Counted from the stretch's first letter, positions 48,364 through 58,264 are shown. The stretch is 64,000 bases of DNA from CAZKGE01 sp964636405 (GCA_964636405.1 CAZWSI010000002.1:67451-131450); one strand, 5' to 3'. Translations and numbers: made by a program. The notes: generated by a model not told the origin, from the sequence alone.

Positions 48364-49704
48364 TTACCCGGCGGCCTCCGCCTGCTCCGCGTTGGGCTCC
48401 AAGCGCACGAGCGCTGCGGCCACGGTGCGGTTTTTGATCTCCGTGGCCTCGATGCTCAAGCCCGCGACACGGGCGGTAAAGCGGCTGCCGTCGGCGGGAA
48501 CGGCGGGCAGGGTGCTGAGCGCAAGGCCGCCGAGCGTTTCAAACTCGCTATCGGACAGCGTAATGCCCAGCGCCTCGGAGAGCGCGTCGAGCGGCACGGG
48601 CCCGCGCGTGCGCCAGAGATTGTCCCCCTCCCGCTCAATGAGGTATTCCGGCAGCGGATCATCGTCGTCCCCGGGCAAATCGCCCACGATCTCCTCAAGC
48701 AGGTCGCTGAGTGTAATAATGCCGCTCATGCCGCCGTATTCATCCACCACAACGGCAAAATGGCGGCGCGTCTTCTTCATTTCATAAAAGAGCACGTCGG
48801 CCGGCGTAGACTCCAGCACGAACCACGCGGGCGCAACAGCGCTTTTCATCACGCTCTCGCGCTTGCGGTCGGGCAGGCGAAAATAATCCTTGGCGTCGAG
48901 CACGCCCACGATATTGTCCGTGCTGTCGGCGCACACGGGATAGCGCGCGTGCCTGGTTTCGTAGATGGTCTTTTCCCACGCGCGGTCGTCCTCCTCCATC
49001 CAGAGCAGATCCACCTGCGTGCGGTGCGTGAGCGCCTGTTCGGCCGTTACGTCGTCAAATTCAAACACGTTTTGGAGCATGCGCTTTTCAGCCTCGTCGA
49101 TCGTGCCCTTTTCGCTGCCCGCGTCGATCATCATGCGGATCTCCTCCTCGGTGACCGATTCCTCCTGCGCGCTCGGATCAATGCCCAGCAAACGCAGCAC
49201 GCCGTTTGTCGTTACGGTTAGCAGCCACACGATGGGCGCGAACGCGCGCGATACAAACGCGATCAGGCCCGACATGCCCAGCGCGAGCTTTTCGGCCTTC
49301 TTCATGGCGACGCGCTTGGGCACAAGCTCGCCCAGCACAAGCGTGACAAAGGAAAGCAGAAGCGTAATGAGCACGACGGAGATGGCGTCGAGCGTGGCCG
49401 CCGGGATGCGCGTACCCGCATCGACGAGCGCCGTTGTTATGCGGCCGGAAAAATTATCCGCCGCAAACGCGCTGCCTAAAAAGCCCGATAAGGTGATGGC
49501 GACCTGGATGGTTGCAAGGAAACGCGCGGGCTGGCTGGTCAACCGCGCGAGGCGTACGGCCCTGCGATCCCCTGCCGCGGCAAGCTTGGCTATGCGCGCG
49601 TCGTTCATGGTGATAACGGCAATCTCCGCGCTGGCGAAGACCGCGTTCAATGCGATAAGAGTAAGCTGCAGCAAAAGCTGCAAGCCTATGCCGGTGTCTT
49701 CCAA
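48364..49704 (-). CDS. CNNM/CorC-type membrane protein (hemolysin family, DUF21-CBS-CorC_HlyC)
   Basis: 446 residues. DUF21 membrane domain with three to four helices (about 5-165), including FVTLVLGELVPKRVAMKKAE, then a CBS pair (about 205-330: MTAEQ-like VTAEQALTHRTQVDLL; RHFAVVVDEYGGMSGIITLSDLLEEIVGD) and a CorC_HlyC domain. The family is implicated in Mg/Co efflux or ion homeostasis. The start codon is TTG with GGGGGA a few bases upstream; no better start exists downstream in the first helix. The 162 bases upstream to the RND gene end show no confident promoter or gene. Confidence 0.9.
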   Translation of the reverse strand: MEDTGIGLQLLLQLTLIALNAVFASAEIAVITMNDARIAKLAAAGDRRAVRLARLTSQPARFLATIQVAITLSGFLGSAFAADNFSGRITTALVDAGTRIPAATLDAISVVLITLLLSFVTLVLGELVPKRVAMKKAEKLALGMSGLIAFVSRAFAPIVWLLTVTTNGVLRLLGIDPSAQEESVTEEEIRMMIDAGSEKGTIDEAEKRMLQNVFEFDDVTAEQALTHRTQVDLLWMEEDDRAWEKTIYETRHARYPVCADSTDNIVGVLDAKDYFRLPDRKRESVMKSAVAPAWFVLESTPADVLFYEMKKTRRHFAVVVDEYGGMSGIITLSDLLEEIVGDLPGDDDDPLPEYLIEREGDNLWRTRGPVPLDALSEALGITLSDSEFETLGGLALSTLPAVPADGSRFTARVAGLSIEATEIKNRTVAAALVRLEPNAEQAEAAG

Positions 49705-49866
49705 AATGTCCCCCTTAAATCAAATATAAGTCAGTTTGTAAAAATTTATCATACGCAACGCCGCCGCGTCAATCCCGGCAAAGCGTCAAGCGTGTCTTCT
49801 TAGCGGCGCCTTGGCAAAAAACGCGCGACAGGTCACGGTTTTGTCCTTGAGCGGCGGCGCGGGGCC

Positions 49867-52800
49867 TCATATATCCGTCGCGTCCTCCTCGAGCAGCGCC
49901 AGCTCCTCGCGGCTCACCACGCGCGGCGGACGCTTGCAGAGCGCTTCATAGAGCACGGGTACTACGTAGAGGGTCATAAGCGTGGCGTACGCAAGGCCGC
50001 CTATGGACACCATTGCCACAGGCTGCACGAGCGACGCGCCCATCCCAAAGCCCAGCGCCATGGGCAGCAGGCCAAGTATGGTCGTAAGCGCGGTCATGAG
50101 CACGGGGCGCAGGCGCGTTAAGCAGGCGGCGCGCAGAGCGGGGCCAAGCTCCCTGCCCGCCATGCGCAGGCGGTTGGCCGCGTCGATGAGCACGATGCCA
50201 TTGTTGACGATGATGCCCACCAGCAGGATAAAGCCGATCATGGCCACGATGGAGAGCGTTTCTCCGGCAAGCAGGAGCGCCAGCAGCCCGCCCGTAAAGG
50301 CCAGCGGAACCGTGCCCATAACGATAAGGGGCGAAAGGAGCGATTGAAACTGCGCCACCATGATAAGATAGACGATCACCACGCCCAGCAGCAGCATGAG
50401 CAGCAGATCCTTCATGGCGCTCATAATCGTTTCGTTTTCGCCGGAGAACACAAGGTGCACCCCCGCGGGCGGCGTGAAGGCTTCGAGCGCCTTTTCCGCC
50501 TCGGCGGCGACCAGCGTTACGTTATACCCCTCGTCCACGGCGGCGGATACGGATAAATAGCGTTTCTGGCCCAACCGCCCGATGGAATTGAGCGTTTCGC
50601 TTTCCGAAAACGAGGCGATGTCCGCCAGCAGCACCTGCTTGGTATCGCCCGAAGCGTCCTTTACCCGCAGGGCGTGCCTGCGCAAATCGGTAAGCGTGCG
50701 CGCGCCGCCCGCAAGCGAGAATATCACGTCCGCCTCCGCATCCTCGAGCGTGGTAACCTTGCCGTTTACGGACAGGAACGCCGCCACGTCCTGATAGACC
50801 TGCGCCACCGTTAGATTGTGCGCCATAGCGGCCTCTTTATCGACCGTCACGCGCAGGGCGGGCGTCGTTTTGTCGATGCCGTCGTCAACGTCCACGAGGC
50901 CCGGCGCGGAGGCAAGCGTTGCCGCAACGGCGCGCGCGGCCTCCGCAAGCTCGACGAGGTTCTCGCCGTACACCTGCACGACCACACCTGAGCCGCCCAG
51001 TGTGCTCGCGTCCGTCAGGCTGCTCGTGCCGGTGGCCGTTACCGTGGCGGGCAAATCGGCGCAGAGCGCCTCCATGCGCCGCGCGAGCGCAAGGCTCGTT
51101 TCCCCGCGCTTTTCGGCAAGCACGGCGTAGACGATCGTTTCGTTTTTTGCGTCCGAGCCGTCCGAAAGGCCCACCACGCCCCCAAGGCCGCTGCCGACCA
51201 TCGCGCCCACAGCCTCCACGCCCGGCAGCTCGGAAACCCGCGCGGCCACCTCGTCGGTTACGGCGGCCGTTTCCGCGAGGGTTGCGTTATCGTCGAGCGT
51301 GACGGCTATGGTGATTTGCGAGCTGTCCATATCGGGCATATAGATAAAGCCCCTGGAGAGCGCGAGCACGAGGCTCCCCGCAAGGAGCGAAACGGAAAGG
51401 ACGAGGGGCAGCCACTTGTGCGCGAGGGCGAATGCAAGCGTTCTTTGGTAAAAGCCAGTCATGCGCGCAAGGCCCTTTTGCGGCGTTTCGCGCACCTTTT
51501 TCAGCAGGCCGGAGGACATGGCGGGCACGAGCGTGAGCGCGACCACGAGGCTTGCCAGCAGCGAATAGGCGATGGTGAGCGCCATATCGGTAAAGATCTG
51601 CCTTGCCAGGCCGGTAACGAACACGATGGGCACAAACACGCACACGGTGGTGAGCGTGGAGGCCGTGATGGCCCCGGAAACCTGCAAAGCGCCCGAAATG
51701 CACGCGCGGTAAAGCGGCGCGCCGTTTTTGCGCAGGCGATAGATATTTTCGATCACCACAATGGAATTGTCCACCAGCATGCCCACGCCCACGGCAAGCC
51801 CCGACATGGAGATTACGTTCAGCGTCACGCCCGAAAAGTACATGAGCACAATGGCGAAGGTAACGCTCACGGGGATGGAGCACGCAATGATAAAGGTGGG
51901 CTTGAGGTCGCGCAGGAAAAGATACAGGATAACCACCGCGAGCACCGCGCCAAGCAACAGGTTTTGCAGCACGGAATCGATCACAAGGTGAATATAATCG
52001 CCCTGATCCATCATCATGGTAAAGGTCAGGCCGTCGTATTCGTCGCAAAGGGCGGAAAATTCCGCCTCCAGATTTTCGCTCACGGTTGCCGTGGCGTAGC
52101 CCGACTGCTTCTGGAAGGAGAGCAGCACGCCCTCCCGGCCGTTGAGCTTGGCGTAGGTCTCGTCCGCGTTGTCGGAAACGAACACGTCCGCCACGTCCGA
52201 AACGCGGATGGGCTCGAGCCCGTCGAGGCCCAGATCAAAGAGCACGAGCGACGCGACCTCGTCCGCGCTCCGCACTCTATCGCCCACGTATACAAGCCAG
52301 CTCCGCTCGCCGTCCTCGGCATAGCCCGCCGGCATGGAAAAATTCTCCGCCGACAATATCCCGCCCACGGTGGCGCGGCTGAGGAGCACGTTCATATCGG
52401 TTTGGCTCAGGAGCTGTTTTTTTTGCTGGGCAAGCTGCTCCTTTGCGTCGTCAAGCTGCTTTCGCGCGTCGTCCAGCTGCTTTTGCGCAGCCTCCATTTG
52501 GTCGGGATCGACCGCGTCCAGCTCCTTTTCGGCCCGGGCGATCTTGTTGTAGGCCTTGGCCTCCTCGGCGGCGACCATGGACATGCTCGTGTCCAGTTCG
52601 TTCCGCTTTTTGATGATCTCGTCAAGGAGCGATTGCGCCTGCGCGCGCTGCGCGTCAAGCTGCCCGCGCGCGCCTTCCGCCGCCGCGAGATCCGCTTCCA
52701 GGCTCGGAAACCGCGCGTCGATGGAGGCAATGGCGTCCCCCGCGTCGGAGGCGGCCCTTTGGGCGGCAAGCTCGGCGGTCTGCACCACGGCGGCGCTCTC

Positions 52801-53847
52801 GTCCGCCGCAAAGCCCATACCCGTGAGCAGGTCCTGCACGCCCTGCGGATAGGGCGGTGTCTGGCCGGAAATGGCCGAAACGAGAATCCGAAGCTGCGCC
52901 GCCTGCGCCTGCGCCGCCTTTTGCGCGGCCACGGCCTGCGCGCGCGCCGCCCGCGCGCCCTTCAAGCCCGCAATGGCTGCGTCGTAGCCGACCACGCCCG
53001 CCGAAAGCTGCTTAACCGCGTCCTCCGCCTGCGCGCGCGCCGCATCCAACTGCACGGAGGCCTCGCCCGCCTTTTCGGTAATGGATTGGGTCGCGCGGCG
53101 GAAGCGCTCCTTGGCCTCGTCGAGCGTCTTGCGGCCCTCGGTCACCTGCTCGAGTCCGTCGTCAAGCTCGGATTGGTTCTTGTCCAGCTCCCGCTGCGCG
53201 TCGCGCAGCTCCTTCTCCGCGTCGGCAAAGGAGCTTTCCAGCGCGGCGGCAATCCGTCTGTTGACGGCGGCGGTCTTTCTTTCGTTGAGCACCACGTTCG
53301 CCTGCCGCGCGATGAGTCCCGTGGCCGATACGCTCGCCACGCCCTCCACGCCCTCTAGGCGGGAAAGCAGCGTGCTTTCCGTAAAGGCGGAGATGGCGAG
53401 CGCGTCGTCGCCCGCGCGGCTTACAGCCGCCACGGCGAGGGGGAGCATATCGGGGTTGAGCTTGAGGATGGCGGGCGTGCCGATGGAAGCGTTCCACGCG
53501 CCGCCGATGCGTTCCAGCTTCTCGCGGATGTTCATGGTCGCCGCGTCCATATTCGCGCCGTCGGTAAACTCCAGCATGACCATGGAATAGTTCTCCGCAG
53601 AGACGGAGCGGATGTTTTTAATGTTGTCCAGCGTGGCCGTGGCCTGCTCGATGGGCTTGGTAATGGTCTGCTCGATCTCCTCCGGGCTTGCGCCCACATA
53701 GGCGGTAAGCACCACCACGTAGGGCAATTCCAGATTGGGCAGCAGGTCGGGCGTCATTTTGGTAAAGGAAACCACGCCAAGAATGATTACGAGTATCACG
53801 GCGACCAGCACCGTGAGCGGCTTTTTGACCGAAAACCGGGCGAACAT
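49867..53847 (-). CDS. RND-family efflux transporter (HAE1-like) with large coiled-coil insertion
   Basis: 1326 residues, about 280 more than AcrB. The first helix (about 12-28) and the motif PDLLPNLELPYVVV are typical of the HAE1 group; the helix bundle includes GLAVGVGMLVDNSIVVIENI and the C-terminal helices GIIVNNGIVLIDAANRLR. Between about residues 205 and 480 the first extracytoplasmic domain carries a long Ala/Glu/Lys/Gln-rich coiled coil (ELRDAQRELDKNQSELDD; QLDDARKQLDDAKEQL). No membrane-fusion or outer-membrane partner is encoded nearby. The insertion may replace the adaptor in reaching across the wall. Start at 53847 after GGGAGGAG. Confidence 0.9.
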   Translation of the reverse strand: MFARFSVKKPLTVLVAVILVIILGVVSFTKMTPDLLPNLELPYVVVLTAYVGASPEEIEQTITKPIEQATATLDNIKNIRSVSAENYSMVMLEFTDGANMDAATMNIREKLERIGGAWNASIGTPAILKLNPDMLPLAVAAVSRAGDDALAISAFTESTLLSRLEGVEGVASVSATGLIARQANVVLNERKTAAVNRRIAAALESSFADAEKELRDAQRELDKNQSELDDGLEQVTEGRKTLDEAKERFRRATQSITEKAGEASVQLDAARAQAEDAVKQLSAGVVGYDAAIAGLKGARAARAQAVAAQKAAQAQAAQLRILVSAISGQTPPYPQGVQDLLTGMGFAADESAAVVQTAELAAQRAASDAGDAIASIDARFPSLEADLAAAEGARGQLDAQRAQAQSLLDEIIKKRNELDTSMSMVAAEEAKAYNKIARAEKELDAVDPDQMEAAQKQLDDARKQLDDAKEQLAQQKKQLLSQTDMNVLLSRATVGGILSAENFSMPAGYAEDGERSWLVYVGDRVRSADEVASLVLFDLGLDGLEPIRVSDVADVFVSDNADETYAKLNGREGVLLSFQKQSGYATATVSENLEAEFSALCDEYDGLTFTMMMDQGDYIHLVIDSVLQNLLLGAVLAVVILYLFLRDLKPTFIIACSIPVSVTFAIVLMYFSGVTLNVISMSGLAVGVGMLVDNSIVVIENIYRLRKNGAPLYRACISGALQVSGAITASTLTTVCVFVPIVFVTGLARQIFTDMALTIAYSLLASLVVALTLVPAMSSGLLKKVRETPQKGLARMTGFYQRTLAFALAHKWLPLVLSVSLLAGSLVLALSRGFIYMPDMDSSQITIAVTLDDNATLAETAAVTDEVAARVSELPGVEAVGAMVGSGLGGVVGLSDGSDAKNETIVYAVLAEKRGETSLALARRMEALCADLPATVTATGTSSLTDASTLGGSGVVVQVYGENLVELAEAARAVAATLASAPGLVDVDDGIDKTTPALRVTVDKEAAMAHNLTVAQVYQDVAAFLSVNGKVTTLEDAEADVIFSLAGGARTLTDLRRHALRVKDASGDTKQVLLADIASFSESETLNSIGRLGQKRYLSVSAAVDEGYNVTLVAAEAEKALEAFTPPAGVHLVFSGENETIMSAMKDLLLMLLLGVVIVYLIMVAQFQSLLSPLIVMGTVPLAFTGGLLALLLAGETLSIVAMIGFILLVGIIVNNGIVLIDAANRLRMAGRELGPALRAACLTRLRPVLMTALTTILGLLPMALGFGMGASLVQPVAMVSIGGLAYATLMTLYVVPVLYEALCKRPPRVVSREELALLEEDATDI

Positions 53848-53922
53848 ACGCGCTCCTCCCGCGACGCGCGGATGACGCGCCGCTCGCCGCATCCCCCGCG
53901 GCAATCTGTATCAAATTGTATT

Positions 53923-53952
53923 ATTCTATATAAAAGGCCCATGCCGCGTCAA
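53923..53952 (-). promoter_or_regulatory. Promoter of the RND transporter gene
   Basis: Minus strand TTGACG (53947-53952) and TAGAAT (53923-53928), 18-base spacing, about 75 bases before the start. The rest of the 317-base gap up to ftsZ (53953-54164) holds one hairpin and no gene that I can support. Confidence 0.55.
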
Positions 53953-54095
53953 TTTAATCCCGTTACTTTTCACATTTGTGACGTATTGCGGGGGCATGTC
54001 CCGCAAAGGAGCGCGATTCCTGTTGTTGAGCGGCAAGCGTTCAAACGGCATACAGCGATTGGATGCCTTGCTCTGATGGGCGAAACGAATTACGA

Positions 54096-54124
54096 GGCGC
54101 GACAGCCTTTCAAGCAGTCGCGCC
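54096..54124 (-). terminator. Hairpin downstream of ftsZ
   Basis: GGCGCGAC (54096-54103) and GTCGCGCC (54117-54124) form a perfect 8-base stem about 40 bases after the ftsZ stop. No strong T-run follows, so it may be an mRNA end or processing site rather than a full terminator. Confidence 0.4.
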
Positions 54125-54164
54125 CCGTGATTGCCGTTAAGTGGTTTTTATGGGAATCCCCGCC

Positions 54165-55493
54165 TTATTTGCGCAAAAACGCGGGTACGTCGAGCTTGTT
54201 GCGGGGCTTTTCGGTATAGTCGCGGCGGATGTCGCCCTCGCCCATCACAGGCTCGGCCACGCCGGTATTTGTTTCCGCAATGGGTTCGTCGGCCACGATG
54301 GGCCGGCGCGGCGTGTAGGAGGCCGCCGAGAAGGGCTGGGGCTGCTGCTGCATAAAGGGCGACGCAGGCTGCTGCTGGCCAAAGCCCGCCTGCGGCTGCG
54401 TATACCCGGTCTGGGGCTGGGAATAGCCCGTTTGCGCCTGGGCAAAGGGCGAGGGGCTCTGGCGGAAGCTCTGGCCGCCGAAGGCCGAAGCGCCAAAGAC
54501 GGACTGCTGGGACTGCGGCGATTGCTGATGCTGCGCGAGCCGGTCGGCTTCAAAGCCCGTGGCGATGACCGTAATGCGGATGGCGTCGCCCATGGCCTCG
54601 TCAATATCCGCGCCGAAGATGATGTTTGCCTCCGGGTCGGCGGTGTCGGAGATAAAGGCCGCCGCTTCGTTGACCTCGAGCAGGCTCATATCGGGCCCGC
54701 CGGTGATATTCATCAGCACGCCGCGCGCGCCTTCGATCTTGGTTTCGAGCAGGGGGCTTTCAATGGCCTGCCGCGCCGCCTCCGCCGCGCGCTTTTCGCC
54801 GGTCGCGTTGCCGATGCCCATGTGCGCGAGGCCCTTGTCCTTCATAATGGTCTTGATATCCGCAAAGTCGAGGTTGATCATGGCGGGAACCGCGATGAGG
54901 TCGGATATGCCCTGAATGCCCTGACGCAGCACATCGTCCGCGACCCGCAGCGCGTCGGGGAGGCTCGCGCGGCCGACGAGGTCGATGAGCTTGTCGTTGG
55001 GGATGGTGATAAGCGTGTCCACTATGGGCTTCAGCGCCGCGATGCCGATTTCGGCGTTGCGCATGCGCACCTTGCCTTCAAAGGAGAAGGGCTTGGTGAC
55101 CACGCCCACCGTGAGGATGCCCAGCTCGCGCGCGCACTCGGCCACGATGGACGCCGCGCCCGTGCCCGTGCCGCCGCCCATGCCCGCCGTTACGAAGATC
55201 ATGTCCGCGCCGCGTATGGCCTCGGTGAGCGCCTCGCGGCTCTCCTCGGCGGCCTTGTGGCCGATATCCGGGTCCGCGCCCGCGCCCAGACCCCGGGTCA
55301 GCTTTTCGCCGATCTGGATCTTGTTCTCCGCCTTGGCCAGGTAGAGCGCTTGCTTATCCGTGTTAACCGCGATAAATTCTACCCCGCGCAGTCCGTACTG
55401 CACCATGCGGTTGATGGCGTTGCAGCCCGCGCCGCCGACGCCAATGACCTTGATTTGGGCGAATGTCGCGTTGTCATAATCCTGTTCAAACAT
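54165..55493 (-). CDS. ftsZ: Cell division protein FtsZ
   Basis: 442 residues. Tubulin-like GTPase: IKVIGVGGAGCNAINRM, the signature loop TAGMGGGTGTGAA, and the T7 loop NLDFADIKTIM. After about residue 320 comes a Gln/Pro/Ser-rich linker with repeated GYSQPQ/GYTQPQ/GFGQQQ blocks, ending in the conserved tail NKLDVPAFLRK that binds FtsA. It polymerises into the division ring. It starts 12 bases after ftsA. Confidence 0.98.
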   Translation of the reverse strand: MFEQDYDNATFAQIKVIGVGGAGCNAINRMVQYGLRGVEFIAVNTDKQALYLAKAENKIQIGEKLTRGLGAGADPDIGHKAAEESREALTEAIRGADMIFVTAGMGGGTGTGAASIVAECARELGILTVGVVTKPFSFEGKVRMRNAEIGIAALKPIVDTLITIPNDKLIDLVGRASLPDALRVADDVLRQGIQGISDLIAVPAMINLDFADIKTIMKDKGLAHMGIGNATGEKRAAEAARQAIESPLLETKIEGARGVLMNITGGPDMSLLEVNEAAAFISDTADPEANIIFGADIDEAMGDAIRITVIATGFEADRLAQHQQSPQSQQSVFGASAFGGQSFRQSPSPFAQAQTGYSQPQTGYTQPQAGFGQQQPASPFMQQQPQPFSAASYTPRRPIVADEPIAETNTGVAEPVMGEGDIRRDYTEKPRNKLDVPAFLRK

Positions 55494-55505
55494 GGTTTCT
55501 CCCCC

Positions 55506-56690
55506 TTATTTTATGAGTAAGTCCCGAATTCTATCCAAAATGGACGGCCGCTGCTCGGGCTCCGGGGCAATCTCCTCGGCGCTTGCGCGAAGCACAAAAT
55601 CCAGCGCGCCAAAGGCGCTGGTATAGTTGGGCGAGTTCATATCGGGCATATACGGCATGTCCCGCTTGACGGGGAGCCGCAAGGCGCCCTTTAGGTACTC
55701 GCACGCGCCCTTCATCATGCACAGCCCGCCGCCGGTTAAATATGTGACCGGGAAGGACTCGGCGGTTACGCCCATGCGCTTGACGCAGGTCTTGATGAGC
55801 TCGGAAAGCTCGTCCGCCCGCGCCTGCACGATCAGCTCCACCACGCTGTGCTCCACGCGCTTAATGCCCATGGGCATGCGGATAATCTCCGTGCTGGAGA
55901 GCGCCTCCTGCCCAAACACATAGCGCCGCTTGACCTGCTCGGCGGCCTCCATGGGCACGTCGAGGCCGAAGCTGAGATCGGAGGTCAGGTGCAAGCCGCC
56001 AATCTCGATGGTCGCCGTGGACGTAAGCGCCGCGTTTTCCACAATGGCGATATCCGTGTGCGCGTAGCCCACGTCGATGAGCACCGCGGGCCGCACCCGC
56101 TCTGCCTCCGGGATAATGAGGAGCGTTTCCGCAAGCTGAGCCGACACGCACATGGAGATCTCCACATGAATATCGGCGAGACTCGCCTCCACAAGCTCCA
56201 CAAAATCCTCCCGGACATACATGTGCGAGCAGAGGCCAGATATCTCCGTGGCGCGCACGCCCTCTGGAATTTCGGCAAACACCTCGCCCCCCGCCATAAA
56301 GGAAACGGGCGTGCTGTGCATGAGCACATAGCCCGGCGCGCGCGCGTGCTTGAGGGACTCGGTAATGAGCGCGTCCACGTCCTCCGCGGTCACCCGGCGG
56401 TTCTTGGCGGGGATGGGAATGCGGGCCTCGGTGGTGATGAGCCGCACAAACGGGGTCGGCACAGCCACCGCAAGTTCGCGAATTCGCATGCGGCTCTGCT
56501 GCTCGGCTGCCTGCACGGCCTCGATAATGGACGTGTGCAGGGCGTCTTTGTCGAGGAATTCGCCGCCGCGATATCCCGGATATTGGACAACGGCAACGCC
56601 GTGCACCGCAATACCATCACGATTGACGGGGCTGCCGCACAGGCAAACGATCTTTGAGCTGCCGATATCCAAAATCGCAGCAGTCCTCAA
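55506..56690 (-). CDS. ftsA: Cell division protein FtsA
   Basis: 394 residues from a TTG start at 56690, chosen because GGAGGG lies 9 bases upstream and the actin-like fold begins right there (AAILDIGSSKIVCLCG). Further motifs: the SHS2 insertion, AVLIDVGYAHTDIAIVENA (phosphate 2) and YLTGGGLCMMKGACEYL (adenosine). The C-terminal amphipathic helix is SILDRIRDLLIK. It tethers FtsZ to the membrane. In frame upstream there are longer starts, but these cover the promoter. The operon with ftsZ lies apart from the main division cluster. Confidence 0.92.
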   Translation of the reverse strand: MRTAAILDIGSSKIVCLCGSPVNRDGIAVHGVAVVQYPGYRGGEFLDKDALHTSIIEAVQAAEQQSRMRIRELAVAVPTPFVRLITTEARIPIPAKNRRVTAEDVDALITESLKHARAPGYVLMHSTPVSFMAGGEVFAEIPEGVRATEISGLCSHMYVREDFVELVEASLADIHVEISMCVSAQLAETLLIIPEAERVRPAVLIDVGYAHTDIAIVENAALTSTATIEIGGLHLTSDLSFGLDVPMEAAEQVKRRYVFGQEALSSTEIIRMPMGIKRVEHSVVELIVQARADELSELIKTCVKRMGVTAESFPVTYLTGGGLCMMKGACEYLKGALRLPVKRDMPYMPDMNSPNYTSAFGALDFVLRASAEEIAPEPEQRPSILDRIRDLLIK

Positions 56691-56733
56691 ATTCCGATCC
56701 CTCCGCCTTTTCACTGCAAGTATATACTGGCGT

Positions 56734-56763
56734 ATTATACCACAGCGCCCTATACGGGCGCAA
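56734..56763 (-). promoter_or_regulatory. Promoter of ftsAZ
   Basis: Minus strand TTGCGC (56758-56763) and a perfect TATAAT (56734-56739), spacing 18. About 45 bases ahead of the ftsA start; a second TATACT stands closer to the gene. Confidence 0.6.
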
Positions 56764-56833
56764 GCGTTCAAAACGGCTTCAATTCGCGCTTTTTCGTGGC
56801 AAAAGCGTTGCAAAACATCGCGTATGCGCGCGC

Positions 56834-56861
56834 TTGCTGCGCTTTCGGCCCGCATGATAAT
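56834..56861 (+). promoter_or_regulatory. Weak promoter candidate in the ftsA upstream gap
   Basis: Plus strand TTGCTG (56834-56839) and GATAAT (56856-56861), spacing 16. It would transcribe the short reading frame at 56965. The 390-base gap between ftsA and the glycosyltransferase holds nothing else that I recognise. Confidence 0.25.
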
Positions 56862-56964
56862 AGTATGAAAGACGGCGCGAGGCGGTATGTATCCGGTGAT
56901 GGAAGGGCGCATTGCAAGGCAGGTCGAGAAAACCAAAGCGGCGGCAAGAGGAGGGGGCGTTTTC

Positions 56965-57084
56965 ATGAAGCGCCCGTTTGCGGCCTGCCGCGCATGTACG
57001 CCGCAAAGAGAAATGCCCGCCGGGCCCGGCGCGCTGCGCGGTTCGGCGCAAAAAACGCGCGTCCGGCACGAACGCGGCTTTTAA
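56965..57084 (+). CDS. Possible small protein (39 residues)
   Basis: MKRPFAACRACTPQ at the start, with a strong GAGGAGGGGG 7 bases upstream. Basic peptide with a CRAC cysteine pair. A longer in-frame start at 56887 would give 65 residues. It converges on the glycosyltransferase gene and overlaps its stop by 4 bases. No homology recognised; composition is that of GC-rich noncoding DNA, so it may be spurious. Confidence 0.22.
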   Translation: MKRPFAACRACTPQREMPAGPGALRGSAQKTRVRHERGF

Positions 57085-58241
57085 CGCGCGGGAAGTCCGT
57101 ACGCCGCGATCACGCCCTCGACCCACGGGCCGATGGCGTATTCCTTTTGCGTCCGCGCGGAAACGGCCGCAAGCAGCGCCTGCGCGCCCGGCTCCGCGCG
57201 CCGCGCCGCCGCAGCCGCGATAGCCGCCGCGAGCGCTTGTTCATCCGGCGCCGGATAAAACGCGACGGTTTCAAATTCCGCTGCCCAGCGCACGCCCGGC
57301 ACGTCGCCCGCCACCGCAAAGCGCCCCTCGGTCAGGGCCTCGAGCAGCGCGTAGGAAAACGCCTCGGAACGGCTTGCCGAGCAAAACACGTCCGAAGCCT
57401 TGTGGTAGCGGAACACATCCTCCTCGGGCGGCAGCAGATGCAGCCAAGGCTCGTCCCCCGCGCAGCGGCTGTTTTCGGCAAGCCACGCGCGCATGCGCGT
57501 CTTTGGATACTCCCGCCCGCACACAAGGCCAAGGTGGAATTGCGTCCGACCCGCCGCCCGCAGGGCCGACACGGCGTTTGCGGCCAGATCCGCGCCCTTT
57601 ACGTGCGGCGACCATCCAAACAGGAGCACGAGCGTATCCGTTTCGGCAAGGCCGAGGCGGGCGCGCATTTCAGCCCGGCCCATCGCTTCGTCCGTTAAGC
57701 GCCTGGGCGCGAGGGCATTGTGAATATACACGCAGCCGCGCTCGGCGCGCGCCATATACGCGCCCACTGCGATTTTGCGCAGGCGCTTTTTGCCCACAAG
57801 CAGCTCCGGCACGCGCTTGGCGGCGCGCTTGACGCGTCCAAGCAGGCCCGGCGCTTTGCCGCCGGAAAAATCGGAGTGCAGATGCAGCACGAGGCGCGCA
57901 AGACGCGGGCGCAGCAGGGCCGCGCATTCGGCGGTCAAAAATTCGGCAAAATGGACATGAAGCACAGCCGCGCGAAAGCGGTCGAGCAGCGCGCACAGCG
58001 CGCGAAGCCTAGAAAAGAATCCCCGCGATAAATCGAGCGTCACGAGCGTATGCCCATCCGCGCACAGGCGAACGAACCAATCCCGCGCGCGGGCCGCTTC
58101 TGGAAACGCATAAACGGCGCGCACGCCCCGCGCGGCCAGTCCTTCTTCAAGCGCGAGGAGCGAGGCGATAAAATTGCCGCCGTAGGGCGCGGCGTAGCTG
58201 CATAAAAATAGCACCGTTACGGGGTCTTGGGTAGGCTTCAC
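57081..58241 (-). CDS. Glycosyltransferase, GT4-like (GT-B fold)
   Basis: 386 residues from a GTG at 58241 with GGAGG 8 bases upstream; other starts up to 58259 are possible. N-terminal VTVLFLCSYAAPYGGNFIASLL is the glycine-rich acceptor loop, LHVHFAEFLTAE follows, and the donor domain contains LVLLFGWSPHVKGADLA and the E-x7-E motif SRSEAFSYALLEALTEG. It should transfer a sugar from a nucleotide donor to an envelope glycan or lipid. It follows the beta-propeller gene with 23 bases between, so both may act on the same glycan. Confidence 0.87.
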   Translation of the reverse strand: MKPTQDPVTVLFLCSYAAPYGGNFIASLLALEEGLAARGVRAVYAFPEAARARDWFVRLCADGHTLVTLDLSRGFFSRLRALCALLDRFRAAVLHVHFAEFLTAECAALLRPRLARLVLHLHSDFSGGKAPGLLGRVKRAAKRVPELLVGKKRLRKIAVGAYMARAERGCVYIHNALAPRRLTDEAMGRAEMRARLGLAETDTLVLLFGWSPHVKGADLAANAVSALRAAGRTQFHLGLVCGREYPKTRMRAWLAENSRCAGDEPWLHLLPPEEDVFRYHKASDVFCSASRSEAFSYALLEALTEGRFAVAGDVPGVRWAAEFETVAFYPAPDEQALAAAIAAAAARRAEPGAQALLAAVSARTQKEYAIGPWVEGVIAAYGLPAR

Positions 58242-58264
58242 CGGCATATCCTCCGCCACGCCCG

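Noticed and set aside
51316..53358. 680-codon plus-strand open frame opposite the RND exporter
   Set aside because: Antisense of a conserved transporter, with no recognisable domain and no start signals.
56691..56966. Upstream extension of FtsA by about 92 residues
   Set aside because: It would cover the TATAAT promoter and has no similarity to FtsA; the TTG at 56690 has a proper ribosome binding site.
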